Part shown: positions 7,400-16,238 of the stretch, piece by piece
Layout: every line of letters begins with the position of its first letter
How positions within the stretch are numbered: position 1 is the first letter of the stretch
From: JAVJUS01 sp040220455
Lineage (GTDB): Bacteria; Pseudomonadota; Alphaproteobacteria; DSM-16000; Inquilinaceae
Direction: 5' to 3'
NCBI GenBank assembly: GCA_040220455.1
Contig: JAVJUS010000082.1
Location: 1 to 22,304, forward strand
Length of the DNA: 22,304 bases
Translations under genes and position numbers: made by a program
The notes under the pieces: generated by a model
Database searches by the model: none
Seen by the model: the letters and a program-made list of their open reading frames with translations, nothing else
What the model was told of the DNA's origin: nothing

Positions 7400-8287
7400 A
7401 TGGTAGAGCCCGTGACTTCCGCCGGAGGGGCTCCGGCCGTCGGCGACCGGCCGGGCGACCCGCCCGGGGGCATCGGAACGCCGGTCGATCTCGCGGCGAT
7501 CCGGCGGGTCTATCCGACCCGAACGGTTCTCGGCATTCCGATCACGGTCTGGCGGCGCGACCAGGCGATCGCCAGTCTCGTCGCGGCCGCGGGATCCGGC
7601 GAGCGCCTGCGCGTCGCCTTCGCCAATCCGAATTTCGTCACCCAGCTTCGGCGCCACGGGCCGCCGCCCGAGCGGATGGCCCGATTCCTCGTGCTCAACG
7701 ACGGCCTGGGCATCGACATCGCCTCGGCGATCCTGTTCGGGGCGAAGTTCCCGGACAACCTGAACGGCTCCGACTTCACGCCGGCGCTGCTCGACGCCTT
7801 GCCGGCGGGTACGCGCGTGTTCGTCTTCGGTGGCCGGGCCGAGGTCAACGACCGGGCCTGCGACCTGCTGGAGGCACGCCACGGTATCGCCATATGCGGC
7901 CGCCAGCACGGCTTCGTCGAGGACGCGGCGTTCGACGTCGTCATCGACCGGATCAACGCGGCGCGCCCGGACGTGGTGCTGGTCGCGCTGGGCAATCCGG
8001 GGCAGGAGGCGTTCATCGACGCCGCGGGCGACCGGCTCGACGCGCCCCTCGTCCTGGGCGTCGGCGCCCTGCTCGACTTCGTCTCCGGAGAGGTACGCCG
8101 GGCGCCCTTATGGCTGCGCCGCTTGCGCGGCGAGTGGCTGTTCCGGCTCTATCTGGAACCGCGGCGGATGGCCCGTCGCTACACGGTCGATACGCTGGGG
8201 TTCATCATCCTTGTCGTCCTACAGCGGTTCCGTGGCCGGCGCACCGAGGGGGCGCGCCAGGCCGAGGCCCTACTCTCGCAGCGTTAG
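7400..8287 (+). CDS. WecG/TagA/CpsF family glycosyltransferase (GT26)
   Basis: Transfers a sugar (ManNAc-type, glucose or glucuronate in known members) from a nucleotide donor to a membrane-bound polyprenyl-diphosphate-linked sugar. 295 residues. Family hallmarks: ANPNFV (75-80), LNDGLGID (99-106), LNGSD (121-125), the Rossmann-like VFVFGG (140-145), VALGNPGQEAFI (195-206), GVGALLDFVSGEVRRAP (220-236) and the C-terminal membrane-associating LRGEWLFRLYLEPRRMARRY (242-261). The ATG at 7400 has GGGGA eight to twelve bases upstream; a TTG two codons earlier is ignored. The first 30 residues are a non-conserved Pro/Gly-rich tail. It is the first gene of a compact operon; the next gene probably overlaps its end. 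The exact sugar is unknown. Confidence 0.93.
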   Translation: MVEPVTSAGGAPAVGDRPGDPPGGIGTPVDLAAIRRVYPTRTVLGIPITVWRRDQAIASLVAAAGSGERLRVAFANPNFVTQLRRHGPPPERMARFLVLNDGLGIDIASAILFGAKFPDNLNGSDFTPALLDALPAGTRVFVFGGRAEVNDRACDLLEARHGIAICGRQHGFVEDAAFDVVIDRINAARPDVVLVALGNPGQEAFIDAAGDRLDAPLVLGVGALLDFVSGEVRRAPLWLRRLRGEWLFRLYLEPRRMARRYTVDTLGFIILVVLQRFRGRRTEGARQAEALLSQR

Positions 8288-9596
8288 CCCGGCCGCCAGC
8301 CTGGCAGCGGGCGGCCTGATCCTGGCGGCGCTGCTGTTCAACATGGCGCTGGCGCGGATCAACGCCGCGGTCATGCCGTTGAACCAGGGCCACGTCATCG
8401 CCGCCGAGGCGGTGATCGTCGTCGCGGCGATCGCGGTGGGTCTGTTCGCCCTGACACGGGCGAGCATCCCCATCTTCCTGTTCATGCTGGCGATCATCGC
8501 CTGGGGAATGCTGCTGTCGATCGTCAACGGCACCTTCGACCCCAAGGTCATCCGCGACGCGATGATCATCCCGGCCTTCGTCCTGCTGGGCGCGGCCTAT
8601 CATCCCCGCTCGATCACGGCGCTGATGGGGACGGTGACGGCGATCGTGCTGGCCGTCATGGCGTTCGAGGCGCTGGCGACGCCGCTCTACGAGTCGCTGC
8701 TCCACATCAAGAGCTACTACATCAACACGCGCGGCTTCGAGGAATCCGGCTTCTGGAACACCGACTCGGACCTCTTCGTCAGCGCGACGCGGCCCGGCGG
8801 CGATCGCTTCGTCTTCGACTTCCTGGGGCCGCACCGGCTGTCCTCGATCTTCCTGGAGCCGGTGTCGCTGGGCAATTTCGCCGTGGCGATCATGGTCTTC
8901 CTGGTCGGCTTCTGGGCCGCGATGACGCCGCTCCAGCGCGGGTTCTTCGCCGCCGCCTTCGCGGCCACGGCGATCGGCTCCGACGGCCGCCTGGCCACGG
9001 TGCTGGGCCTGCTGATCGCGGCCACAGCGCCCTTCGCGCGCCACCTGCCGCGCTACGCGCCGCTCGCCTACCTGCCGGTCGCGGCCGTGCTCGCGGCCGC
9101 GGCGGTGTCGGTTTTCGGCTTCCAGGTCGAGGACAACTTCCCCGGCCGGCTCGCGGTCATGGTCGAGCTGTTCCGCGACATGAGCCTGTCGATCGGCATC
9201 GGGCTCGACCGCGACTGGCCCGGCTTCGCCACGCGCGCGCTCGATTCGGGCCTCGTCTACCTGATCGCAACCCAGTCGATCTTCGGCGCCCTGGCGCTGT
9301 GGGTGTTCGCCGCGGTCGCCCTGCCCCAGCGGGACGGCCGGGGGATCGCCCTCACCCACGCGGTGTGCCTGACGATGGCTCTTACCTTGTTGGTAAGTTA
9401 CTCCTTCTTTTCCATCAAATTCGGCGCCTTGATATGGTTTATCTACGGCTACGCGTTCCGTGCCGCGGAGACGGAACCGGCGTCGATCGACGGCGCGCGT
9501 CCCGGCCCAGAAGGGGCCAGCGCGCCCCGTCGGCGAGGCGGGCCGGGGGCCCGCGACCGCGCCCCCGTTCCGTCGCCCCCAGTTCCGTCGCCTTGA
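8232..9596 (+). CDS. Wzy/O-antigen-ligase-like polysaccharide polymerase (membrane protein)
   Basis: Polytopic inner-membrane protein with about ten to eleven hydrophobic segments and a large periplasmic loop (around ATPLYESLLHIKSYYINTRG through FVFDFLGPHRLSSIFLEP). This layout, and the position between a GT26 gene and a chain-length regulator, fit a Wzy-type polymerase that joins repeat units in the periplasm. Direct sequence similarity is weak, as usual for these enzymes. GSDGRLATVLGLL and the C-terminal ALTLLVSYSFFSIKFGALIWF resemble exopolysaccharide polymerases. The start is uncertain: GTG 8232 (used, 454 residues, overlapping the previous gene by 56 bases) or TTG 8211, neither with a clear ribosome site; ATG 8343 would cut the first membrane helix. 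The last ~45 residues are Pro/Arg-rich and cytoplasmic. Confidence 0.85.
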   Translation: MAGAPRGRARPRPYSRSVSPAASLAAGGLILAALLFNMALARINAAVMPLNQGHVIAAEAVIVVAAIAVGLFALTRASIPIFLFMLAIIAWGMLLSIVNGTFDPKVIRDAMIIPAFVLLGAAYHPRSITALMGTVTAIVLAVMAFEALATPLYESLLHIKSYYINTRGFEESGFWNTDSDLFVSATRPGGDRFVFDFLGPHRLSSIFLEPVSLGNFAVAIMVFLVGFWAAMTPLQRGFFAAAFAATAIGSDGRLATVLGLLIAATAPFARHLPRYAPLAYLPVAAVLAAAAVSVFGFQVEDNFPGRLAVMVELFRDMSLSIGIGLDRDWPGFATRALDSGLVYLIATQSIFGALALWVFAAVALPQRDGRGIALTHAVCLTMALTLLVSYSFFSIKFGALIWFIYGYAFRAAETEPASIDGARPGPEGASAPRRRGGPGARDRAPVPSPPVPSP

Positions 9597-9611
9597 GACG
9601 AGCCTGACCCG

Positions 9612-11999
9612 ATGGACCGATCCCGGCGCGAGTCGACCCACAGCAACGCACCCCAACCGGCGGGCGACGGGCCGGATCTGGTCGAGCTCAACGCGTCGGA
9701 CATCGAATTCAACGCCGTGCGCACCCTTTGGCGCGCGAAATGGCTGCTGGGCCTGACGGCGGCCGTGGCGCTGGCCGGCGCACTGACGCTGGTGCGCACG
9801 CTCGACCCCGAGCCGGTCTACGAGGCGGAGGCCCAGCTCTTCGTCCTCGACCCGGAGCAGGAGCTCGAATCGGCCCTGCCGTCCCAGCGCCAGGGGGGCG
9901 GCGCCGACCCGGCGATCGAGCGCGACGTGGAAAATACGGTCATCGCGTTGCGGTCGCCCAGCCTGGTCGCCCGGTTCGCCCGCGACTACCCGACCGCGAC
10001 GGCCGCCCTGCGCCCGCCGCCGGAGGCGGCCGAGCAGAACGCCGCGGCGCTCAAGGCGACCGGCGCCCTGCAGGGCACGCTCGCCGAGGACCTGCTCGCC
10101 AACGATTCGGCGGTGCGCGACGTGGCGGCGGTGCGCGAGGCCGTCGAGATCACCCAGCAGGGCGACAGCCAGTTCATCACGATCACGGCGCGCGCCAATG
10201 ACGCGCAGGTCGCCGCGGACATCGCCAACGGCCTGGCCCAGACGCTGATCGCCTTCGAGACCGAGCGCGGCGTCGAGCGCGCCCGGTCGGTCAGCACGGC
10301 GCTGGAGCGCAACCTCGACCGCTTGCGCCAGACCATCCGGGAGGAGGAGGCCGAGCGTGTCGGCTTCCGCCATTCCGCCGGCCTGCTGCTGCGTGACGGG
10401 CTCGCCACGCTCGACCAGCAGCTCACCGACCTGGGCGGCGAGCTGACGAATGTCCGCCTGGAAATCGCGCGCGCCCGCGCCGAACGCCGGCGGCTGTCGG
10501 AGGCCAATGCCGGGGAGGCCTACCGTTCGCTGGCGCCCAGCGTCGTCGATTCGAGCACCTATACCGACCTGCGCCAGCGCGAAAGCCAGGTGCTGGCCGA
10601 GCTCGCCGATCTCCGCGAGACCTATGGCGACTCCCACCCATCGGTGCAGTCCAATCTCTCCCAGCTGGGCGAGATCCGCGCGCAGATGCGCCAGGAGGTC
10701 AACGCCGCCATCGAGGCCCGTGACGGGCAGATTCGCGCGCTCGAACAGCAGGAAGAGGGCATCGTCGCGGATATCGAGGCGGTCGAGACGGAAATCCGCC
10801 AGGTCGAATCCTCCGAGGTCGCGATGCGCGACCAGGACCGACGGGTCGAGGCCCGGGAGGCCGTCTTCACCGCGCTGCTGGAGCGGGCGAACGAGGCGAT
10901 CGCCCTGACGACGCTCGCCGAATCGCCGGTCCAGCTCTTCAGCAAAGCGACCGTGCCGGTCGAGCCGCTGCCGCGCCAGGACAAGGTCTTCGCACTGCTG
11001 GGCGCCGCCGTCGCCGTGATCATCGCGGCCGGCGCGGTGCTGGCGCGAGCCTGGTCGGCCCGCGGGGTCGAGAGCTCGGGCGCGGGCGAGGCGCTGCTCG
11101 GCGTCCCGTGCCTCGGGCTGATCCCGCGCCTGGGCGTGATGAACCGGTGGAAGCTCAAGCGGCTCGATACCGGCCTGGACACCTTCCCGCCACCCTATGT
11201 CGAGGCGATGCGCCGCCTCTACACCGCGCTCGGGCCGAGCCCGGGGGCCAATGGCGACCGGGCGCGGCACGCGGATTTCGACGATCCGGCGCCCGAGGGC
11301 CGGTTGATCGCCGTCGGCTCCTGCCTGTCCGGCGAGGGCAAGACCTCGACGGCGCTGGCCCTGTCGCGCTATCTCGCCTCCCTCGGCCAGCGCGTCGTCC
11401 TGGTCGACACCGACCTGCGCCGCGGCCGGCTCGACCGGACCGTCGAGCGCAGCCCGGCGCTCGGCGTCGCCGACTTCGTCATGCAGGAGGACCGGGTCTC
11501 GGCCCAGAACGACGCGGCCGATGGCTCGGGCCTGCACATCATCCCGGCCGGGGACCCGTCCTACGACCCGGTCGAAGTGCTCTCGAGCGAGCGGCTCGAC
11601 CGGATGATCGCCGGGCTCAGGCGGCACTACGACGTGGTCGTGCTCGATACCGCGCCGTTGTCGATCGTCTCCGACACCCTGCTGCTCGCCCGTTTCGCGC
11701 CGACCATGGTCTTCGTCGTGCAGTGGCGCAAGACGGACTGGCGCCTGGCGCGCAAGGCCGTCGCCTCGCTGTCGCGCTCCGGCTTCGAGGTCGCGGGCTT
11801 CGCGCTCAACCGCATCCACATGCCGAGCTACGCGCGCAACGGCTATATCGATTCCGCCGCGCTGGGCGGCGCGAAGGACGGCTACTACCGCGGCTCCCCG
11901 GGCGCCGCGCGCGAGGCGAGCGCCTTCCCGCGCAGCCGGGTCGAGCCCCGCTCGGCCGGGCGCGGCCTCGTGGACCGGTTGCGCGGGGCCTTCTCGTGA
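9612..11999 (+). CDS. Fused Wzz/Wzc-type polysaccharide co-polymerase and BY-kinase tyrosine autokinase
   Basis: Controls chain length and export of the polysaccharide, coupled to tyrosine autophosphorylation. 795 residues: Wzz domain with TM1 at about 43-61; periplasmic region with long coiled coils (about 220-300 and 355-430); Pro-rich motif VPVEPLPRQ (448-456) before TM2 (458-478); cytoplasmic kinase with Walker A CLSGEGKTS (571-579), Walker A' VVLVDTDLRRGR (595-606) and Walker B DVVVLDTAP (674-682). Tyrosines at 740, 745, 758 and 759 form the C-terminal cluster expected to be phosphorylated. The fused layout is the ExoP/Wzc type usual in Proteobacteria, and all catalytic motifs are intact. 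It begins 15 bases after the polymerase gene and ends overlapping the next start as GTGA. Confidence 0.95.
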   Translation: MDRSRRESTHSNAPQPAGDGPDLVELNASDIEFNAVRTLWRAKWLLGLTAAVALAGALTLVRTLDPEPVYEAEAQLFVLDPEQELESALPSQRQGGGADPAIERDVENTVIALRSPSLVARFARDYPTATAALRPPPEAAEQNAAALKATGALQGTLAEDLLANDSAVRDVAAVREAVEITQQGDSQFITITARANDAQVAADIANGLAQTLIAFETERGVERARSVSTALERNLDRLRQTIREEEAERVGFRHSAGLLLRDGLATLDQQLTDLGGELTNVRLEIARARAERRRLSEANAGEAYRSLAPSVVDSSTYTDLRQRESQVLAELADLRETYGDSHPSVQSNLSQLGEIRAQMRQEVNAAIEARDGQIRALEQQEEGIVADIEAVETEIRQVESSEVAMRDQDRRVEAREAVFTALLERANEAIALTTLAESPVQLFSKATVPVEPLPRQDKVFALLGAAVAVIIAAGAVLARAWSARGVESSGAGEALLGVPCLGLIPRLGVMNRWKLKRLDTGLDTFPPPYVEAMRRLYTALGPSPGANGDRARHADFDDPAPEGRLIAVGSCLSGEGKTSTALALSRYLASLGQRVVLVDTDLRRGRLDRTVERSPALGVADFVMQEDRVSAQNDAADGSGLHIIPAGDPSYDPVEVLSSERLDRMIAGLRRHYDVVVLDTAPLSIVSDTLLLARFAPTMVFVVQWRKTDWRLARKAVASLSRSGFEVAGFALNRIHMPSYARNGYIDSAALGGAKDGYYRGSPGAAREASAFPRSRVEPRSAGRGLVDRLRGAFS

Positions 12000-13309
12000 G
12001 CCCGGCGGCCGTCGCGGGGCCCGCCTCGCAGCCGGCCGCCCCCGACACGCGCCAGACGTCCACGCGCCCCTCCCCGCCGCGACCGGCCTTCGCCGAGGGC
12101 GAAGGCATGGCGCGGCGCCTCTACCGCCACCTTCGCGGTCGACTGCTCCAGGACCTGATCCCCGCGGGCCGGCCGATCGCCGACGCGCCGTGCGCCGCGC
12201 CGGGGATCGAGGTCGTGGGATATCCGGGCGCGGTGGCCGGCATCGCCGCCTCGGCCCGGCTGTGCGCCGCCGCGCTCGCCGGCGACGGCTACGCCGTCTC
12301 CGTGATCGACCTCGATCGGATCGACCCGGCCACCGCGTCGCCGGGCGGCGCCGGTCCGCCGGTGCGGATCTGGCACCTGAACCCGCCGATGATGCCGAAG
12401 GCCGTGCTGCGTTTCGGCCCGCGCCGCTTCGCCGCCGGCATCAATATCGGCTACTGGGCCTGGGAGCTCGAGACCTTCCCGGCCGAGTGGCGCAAGGCCG
12501 AGCGCTACATGAGCGCCTTTCTCGTGCCCTCGCGCTTCACCGCCGAGGCGCTCGCCCGCATCACGGCCAAGCCGGTCGGCGTCGTCCCCCACCCGGTGCC
12601 GTCGCCCGCGGCCGCCGATCCCTCGGCCCTCCGCCGCGAGGCCGGCATCGCGACGGACGCCTTCCTCGTCGCCACGGTGTTCAACTTCACCTCGTCCTTC
12701 GAGCGCAAGAACCCGCTCGCCGCCATCGAAGCCTTCCGTCGCGCCTTCGGCGAGGAGGAATGTTCCGATACGGGGCGGCCGGCCCGGCTGGTCGTCAAGA
12801 CGGCCAACGCCGCGCGCTACCCCGACCAGGAGCGCCGGCTGCGCGCCGCGGCCGAAGGCGATTCGCGCATCGCGGTGATCGACGCGGAATGGCCGGAAGG
12901 TCGCGTCCAGGCGCTCATCGCGGCGAGCGACGCCTATCTCTCGCTCCACCGCTCGGAAGGCTACGGCCTGACCCTGGCCGAGGCGATCGTCGCCGGCGTG
13001 CCCGTGGTCGCGACCGGCTGGTCGGGCAACACCGATTTCTGCGATCCGGAGTCGAGTTTCCTCGTCCCGTGGCGGCTGGTGCCGGTCGCCGATCCGCACC
13101 CGGCCTATGCCGGTCTCGACGGGGCGCGCTGGGCCGAAGCGGAGGCCGAGGCCGCCGCGTCGGCGCTGCGCCGGCTGCGCGACGACCCGGAGACGGCCCG
13201 GTGGATGGCGCGCGCGGCGCAGGACCGGCTGAACGCCCACGTGGCGGCCAACGACTATGCCGGCGCGCTGCGGACGTTGGGGATCGCGCGACCGACGGAA
13301 GGGCCATGA
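11996..13309 (+). CDS. GT4-family glycosyltransferase
   Basis: GT-B fold glycosyltransferase, 437 residues from a GTG that overlaps the stop of the kinase gene (GTGA). The first ~65 residues are a Pro/Ala-rich non-conserved extension; an internal ATG at 12107 is a possible alternative start. The Rossmann-like N-domain (IEVVGYPGAVAGIAASAR, 71-88) is followed by NIGYWAWELETFP (150-162), a segment typical of a GT4 subgroup in capsule clusters. The donor site LHRSEGYGLTLAEAIVAG contains the EX7E pair Glu321 and Glu329, followed by TGWSGNTDF. It should add one sugar of the repeat unit at the cytoplasmic side. Its 3' end overlaps the GT2 gene as ATGA. Confidence 0.92.
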   Translation: MSPAAVAGPASQPAAPDTRQTSTRPSPPRPAFAEGEGMARRLYRHLRGRLLQDLIPAGRPIADAPCAAPGIEVVGYPGAVAGIAASARLCAAALAGDGYAVSVIDLDRIDPATASPGGAGPPVRIWHLNPPMMPKAVLRFGPRRFAAGINIGYWAWELETFPAEWRKAERYMSAFLVPSRFTAEALARITAKPVGVVPHPVPSPAAADPSALRREAGIATDAFLVATVFNFTSSFERKNPLAAIEAFRRAFGEEECSDTGRPARLVVKTANAARYPDQERRLRAAAEGDSRIAVIDAEWPEGRVQALIAASDAYLSLHRSEGYGLTLAEAIVAGVPVVATGWSGNTDFCDPESSFLVPWRLVPVADPHPAYAGLDGARWAEAEAEAAASALRRLRDDPETARWMARAAQDRLNAHVAANDYAGALRTLGIARPTEGP

Positions 13310-14193
13310 CCGCGCGGACCGGCGCGGCCGACGGTGCCGCGCCGCGCTTGAGCCTGGTGACCTGCACCCTCGGCCGGACGGAGCCCCTGGCGCGGCTGCT
13401 GCGCTCGCTCGCGGCCCAGCCGGCCGGCGCGTTCGAGTTCGTCCTGGTCGACCAGAACCCGCCCGGCTTCCTCGACGGCGTCATCGCGGAGGCCGACGCC
13501 GGCCTGCCGCTGACGCGCATCACCTCGCCCCGCGGTCTGTCGGTCGGTCGCAATGCCGGGCTGTCGCGCGCGCGCGGCGCGCTGATCGGCTTTCCCGACG
13601 ACGACTGCTGGTACGATCCCGGCACGGTCGAGGCCGTCCTGGCCCTGTTCGACGATCTGCCGGACACGGGCGTCCTGATCGGGCGCACGCTCGACGCCGG
13701 CGGTGCCGAGTCGGTCACCCGCGCGCCGCCCGCGGACCGCCGGATCACGGCGGAGACGGCGCTGGAGGCCGGCAACTCCAACGCCCTGTTCCTGCGCCGG
13801 GCCGCGGTCGAGCGCGTCGGCGGCTTCGACGAGCGGCTGGGCGTCGGCGCCGGCACGCCCTTCGGCTCCGGCGAGGAGACGGACATCCTGCTCCGCGCGC
13901 TCGCCGCCGGCTTCCGCGCGGATTACCGCCGCGACCTGGTCGTCCGCCACGACCAGCCGGCGGCCACCGTCTCGCGGGTCGAGGCGGCGCGCCGGATCGG
14001 CCCCTACGCCCGGGGCACGGGCGCCCTGTTGCGCAAGCACGGGCTGGGCGCGCGGACCGGGGTGCAGCTGATCGCCCGGACCGCGCTCGGCACGCTCAAG
14101 CGCGCCCTGCGCGGCGAGCCGCCGGCCTTTCGCGAGAAGACGGCCTATATCGCCGGGCTGGTGGCGGGCTACCGGCGCTGGCCGGCGCCCTGA
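13306..14193 (+). CDS. GT2-family glycosyltransferase
   Basis: Inverting GT-A glycosyltransferase of 295 residues. LSLVTCTLGR (15-24) opens the nucleotide-binding fold, SVGRNAGLSRARGALIGFPDDDCWYDP (79-105, broken here by the DXD-type metal site at 98-100) is the conserved donor region, and the GSGEETDILLRAL segment (188-200) carries the probable catalytic acid/base. There are no membrane segments, so this is a simple cytoplasmic transferase rather than a synthase such as cellulose synthase. The ATG overlaps the previous stop by four bases. It is the last gene of the operon, ending only 16 bases from the convergent sulfotransferase gene. The sugar and acceptor are unknown. Confidence 0.92.
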   Translation: MTARTGAADGAAPRLSLVTCTLGRTEPLARLLRSLAAQPAGAFEFVLVDQNPPGFLDGVIAEADAGLPLTRITSPRGLSVGRNAGLSRARGALIGFPDDDCWYDPGTVEAVLALFDDLPDTGVLIGRTLDAGGAESVTRAPPADRRITAETALEAGNSNALFLRRAAVERVGGFDERLGVGAGTPFGSGEETDILLRALAAGFRADYRRDLVVRHDQPAATVSRVEAARRIGPYARGTGALLRKHGLGARTGVQLIARTALGTLKRALRGEPPAFREKTAYIAGLVAGYRRWPAP

Positions 14194-14209
14194 CGCGCGG
14201 CCGGGACGA

Positions 14210-15121
14210 TCAGGCGGCGGTGACCGGCACCTCGAGGACGCGAACGCCGCTCATGGACCGGAGCGCGGCGAGATCGGCCTCGTAGCGCGCGCGTAGCCGC
14301 TCCCGCTCGACCTCGGTGAGGGGGGCGAAGCGCTCGGGCTCGACCGCGTGCTCGGCGATGATCGCCTCCGCCCGAGCGCGATAGGCCTCGCCCGCAAGCC
14401 CGCGCGGCAGCGCCTCGATCCGGGCCAGCGCGCGGGGCGAGGCGCTGCGCGTCTCCGCCGGGTCGGCGATCATCGGAACGGCCTCGATCGGCTCGCCGCA
14501 GATCGCCTCCAGGATGCCATGCGCATGGGCGCGATAGTCCTCGTAGCGCCACAGGGTTATCGGTGTGTCGGGCACCAGACGCCGGATCCGCTCGATCGGC
14601 GCCAGCCAGCTCGGCGGCCGGCGGGCCGCGGACGCGCGCACGTCCTCGAAGGTGACGCCGAGCGGCCCCTCGCGCAGAGCCTGGGCATAGGCCGACGGAA
14701 GAAGGGTGTCGAACGACCTCAGGCCGATGAACAGGCTCAGCCGGCTGCGCCGGGCCAGATGGCGAAGGTAGTCGAGCCGGTGGCCGGCTTCCGGATAGGG
14801 CGTCTCGGCCAGGATGTCGGTCACCGAGCCGCCCAGCCAGTTCTCCTCCGACAGGACGACGATCGGACGGTCGTCCAGATGGCCGGCGAAGATCGCCTCG
14901 ATCGACGCCGCGCGCCCCTCGGGCCCCATCCAGTAGCGCGGGTCGCGGAACAGGTGCCGCCGGCGGAAGACGGTCCGGTCGAGCCGGCGCGTCACCTCCG
15001 GCGGGACGTACTGGAAGCCTCGGCGGGGGCCGGTCTCCTGCAGCCGGGCCAGGACCTTCTGGATATGCGTCGTCGCGGTCTTGTGGGCGCCCAGATGGAG
15101 GCGCCACTCGGTAACGACCAT
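14210..15121 (-). CDS. Sulfotransferase-like protein (PAPS-binding P-loop)
   Basis: Probable sulfotransferase that moves sulfate from PAPS to a hydroxyl group, here perhaps on the polysaccharide. 303 residues. The N-terminal HLGAHKTATTHIQ (9-21) is the 5'-phosphosulfate-binding loop in the form seen in many alphaproteobacterial sulfotransferase-like proteins. FIGLRSFDTLLPSAYAQAL (131-149) matches the 3'-phosphate-binding region, with Arg135 and Ser143. The middle and C-terminal parts are variable, so the substrate cannot be read. The start has GGAGGGG about ten bases upstream. It is convergent with the polysaccharide operon with a 16-base gap and is therefore under separate control. The link to glycan sulfation is inferred from position only. 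Confidence 0.82.
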   Translation of the reverse strand: MVVTEWRLHLGAHKTATTHIQKVLARLQETGPRRGFQYVPPEVTRRLDRTVFRRRHLFRDPRYWMGPEGRAASIEAIFAGHLDDRPIVVLSEENWLGGSVTDILAETPYPEAGHRLDYLRHLARRSRLSLFIGLRSFDTLLPSAYAQALREGPLGVTFEDVRASAARRPPSWLAPIERIRRLVPDTPITLWRYEDYRAHAHGILEAICGEPIEAVPMIADPAETRSASPRALARIEALPRGLAGEAYRARAEAIIAEHAVEPERFAPLTEVERERLRARYEADLAALRSMSGVRVLEVPVTAA

Positions 15122-15233
15122 GGGCGACCGCCCCTCCTCGGTGCCGTGGCGTGGGCCGGCGCGGCGGCGACTCGGCCCGCCTCGCCCCGAGGATAGCCGG
15201 GCGGCGGCCGGCGCGGAATGCCCGGCCGGAACC

Positions 15234-16151
15234 CTACAGCGCCGGCTGCTCCTCGACCCGCAGCACGGTGCGGCCGAGCAGGGTCAGGCCGATGGTCACC
15301 GAGAGGATGCCGACGACCACGGGCGCGTCGATCATGCGCCCGAAGATGGCGATCTCGAAGACCGCCGTCGCGACCGGGGCGGCGCCGAGGAAGGCGACGG
15401 CGACGCTGGCGTCGCTGCGGCCCAGCACCCAGAGCCAGAGCCAGAAGGCGATCGCGCTGCCGACGCCCAGCACGATGACCATCGCCAGCGCCTCAGGGCT
15501 GATGCCGGCGCTCAGCGGTACCGGGTCGAACGGCGTCGCCACGGCGAGCGCCGCCACCGCGGCGACGAGCGCCACATAGGTCATCGCGCTCGCGCCGACG
15601 CGCGCGGTGAAGGGCTTGAAGCCGATGCTGCACAGCGCGCCGATCACGGCGGCCGCCAGCACCATCAGATCGCCCGGCGTCACCACCGGCTCGCCGATCG
15701 CCCGACCGCCCTCCCAGACGCAGGCCGTCACGCCGAAGATGCACAGGGCGACGGCGACGACCCGCATACCGTCGAGCGGCTCGCGCCCACGCAGGACCTG
15801 GATAACCATCGCCCAGAGTGGGGTGGTCGACAGGATGACCATCGCCCGGGCGGGCGTGACGTGCTCGAGCGCGGAGTTGAACAGGAAGACGATCAGGCCG
15901 AACTGGGCGACGCCCAGCAGCGCGATCCAGGGCAGGTCGCGCAGGCTCATCCAGCGCCGCGCCGCCATCGCCATGGGCGTCAGGCACAGGGCCGCGAGGC
16001 CGTAGCGCATCATGCCCAGGGCGGCGGGCCCGATCTCGGCGATCGCGACCTTCGTCGCGATGGCCGAGAAGCCGACGATCACCGTCGTGATCGACGCCGC
16101 CAGGACTGCCGACATCCGCGACGACCCCACGCTTAGCTCCCGAACCGCCAT
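15234..16151 (-). CDS. EamA/DMT-family membrane transporter
   Basis: Ten-segment drug/metabolite transporter superfamily permease made of two EamA repeats (about residues 13-135 and 150-285). The repeat ends FLFNSALEHVTPARAMVILSTTPLWAMV (split here by a membrane turn) and FWLWLWVLGRSDASVAVAFLGAAPVATAV are the standard EamA signature in each half. Members export amino acids, metabolites or toxic compounds; the substrate is unknown. ATG 16151 (305 residues) is used because it has a GGGG ribosome site seven bases upstream. ATG 16181 gives 10 more residues and ATG 16115 starts right at the first membrane helix. It is divergent from the small gene at 16239 across an ~87-base region holding a palindrome. 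Confidence 0.92.
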   Translation of the reverse strand: MAVRELSVGSSRMSAVLAASITTVIVGFSAIATKVAIAEIGPAALGMMRYGLAALCLTPMAMAARRWMSLRDLPWIALLGVAQFGLIVFLFNSALEHVTPARAMVILSTTPLWAMVIQVLRGREPLDGMRVVAVALCIFGVTACVWEGGRAIGEPVVTPGDLMVLAAAVIGALCSIGFKPFTARVGASAMTYVALVAAVAALAVATPFDPVPLSAGISPEALAMVIVLGVGSAIAFWLWLWVLGRSDASVAVAFLGAAPVATAVFEIAIFGRMIDAPVVVGILSVTIGLTLLGRTVLRVEEQPAL

Positions 16152-16205
16152 CAAGCGCCCCGTCAATCGCACGAGTTCCATTTACGGCGCGTTAAAGGTG
16201 CGCCC

Positions 16206-16218
16206 GCTATCGTATAGC
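16206..16218. promoter_or_regulatory. Palindrome GCTAT-CGT-ATAGC in a divergent promoter region
   Basis: A perfect 5-base-arm palindrome lies between the divergent DMT transporter gene and the 16239 gene, 20 bases before the ATG of the latter. TATAGC inside it could serve as a weak -10 for the plus-strand gene. The half-sites are those of the MntR box but in inverted order, so it is not called an MntR site. Confidence 0.35.
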
Positions 16219-16238
16219 AACCAGTTGAGGAGGCGGGG

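Noticed and set aside
8205..11819. Very long open frame on the minus strand (1204 codons)
   Set aside because: It is antisense to the polymerase and Wzc-type genes, has no recognisable domain and is low-complexity Arg/Asp/Gly/Ala-rich, as expected for the shadow frame of GC-rich coding DNA.
16206..16218. Second MntR box upstream of the 16239 gene
   Set aside because: The half-sites are in the order GCTAT...ATAGC with three bases between, the reverse of the MntR arrangement, and neighbouring genes have no link to manganese.
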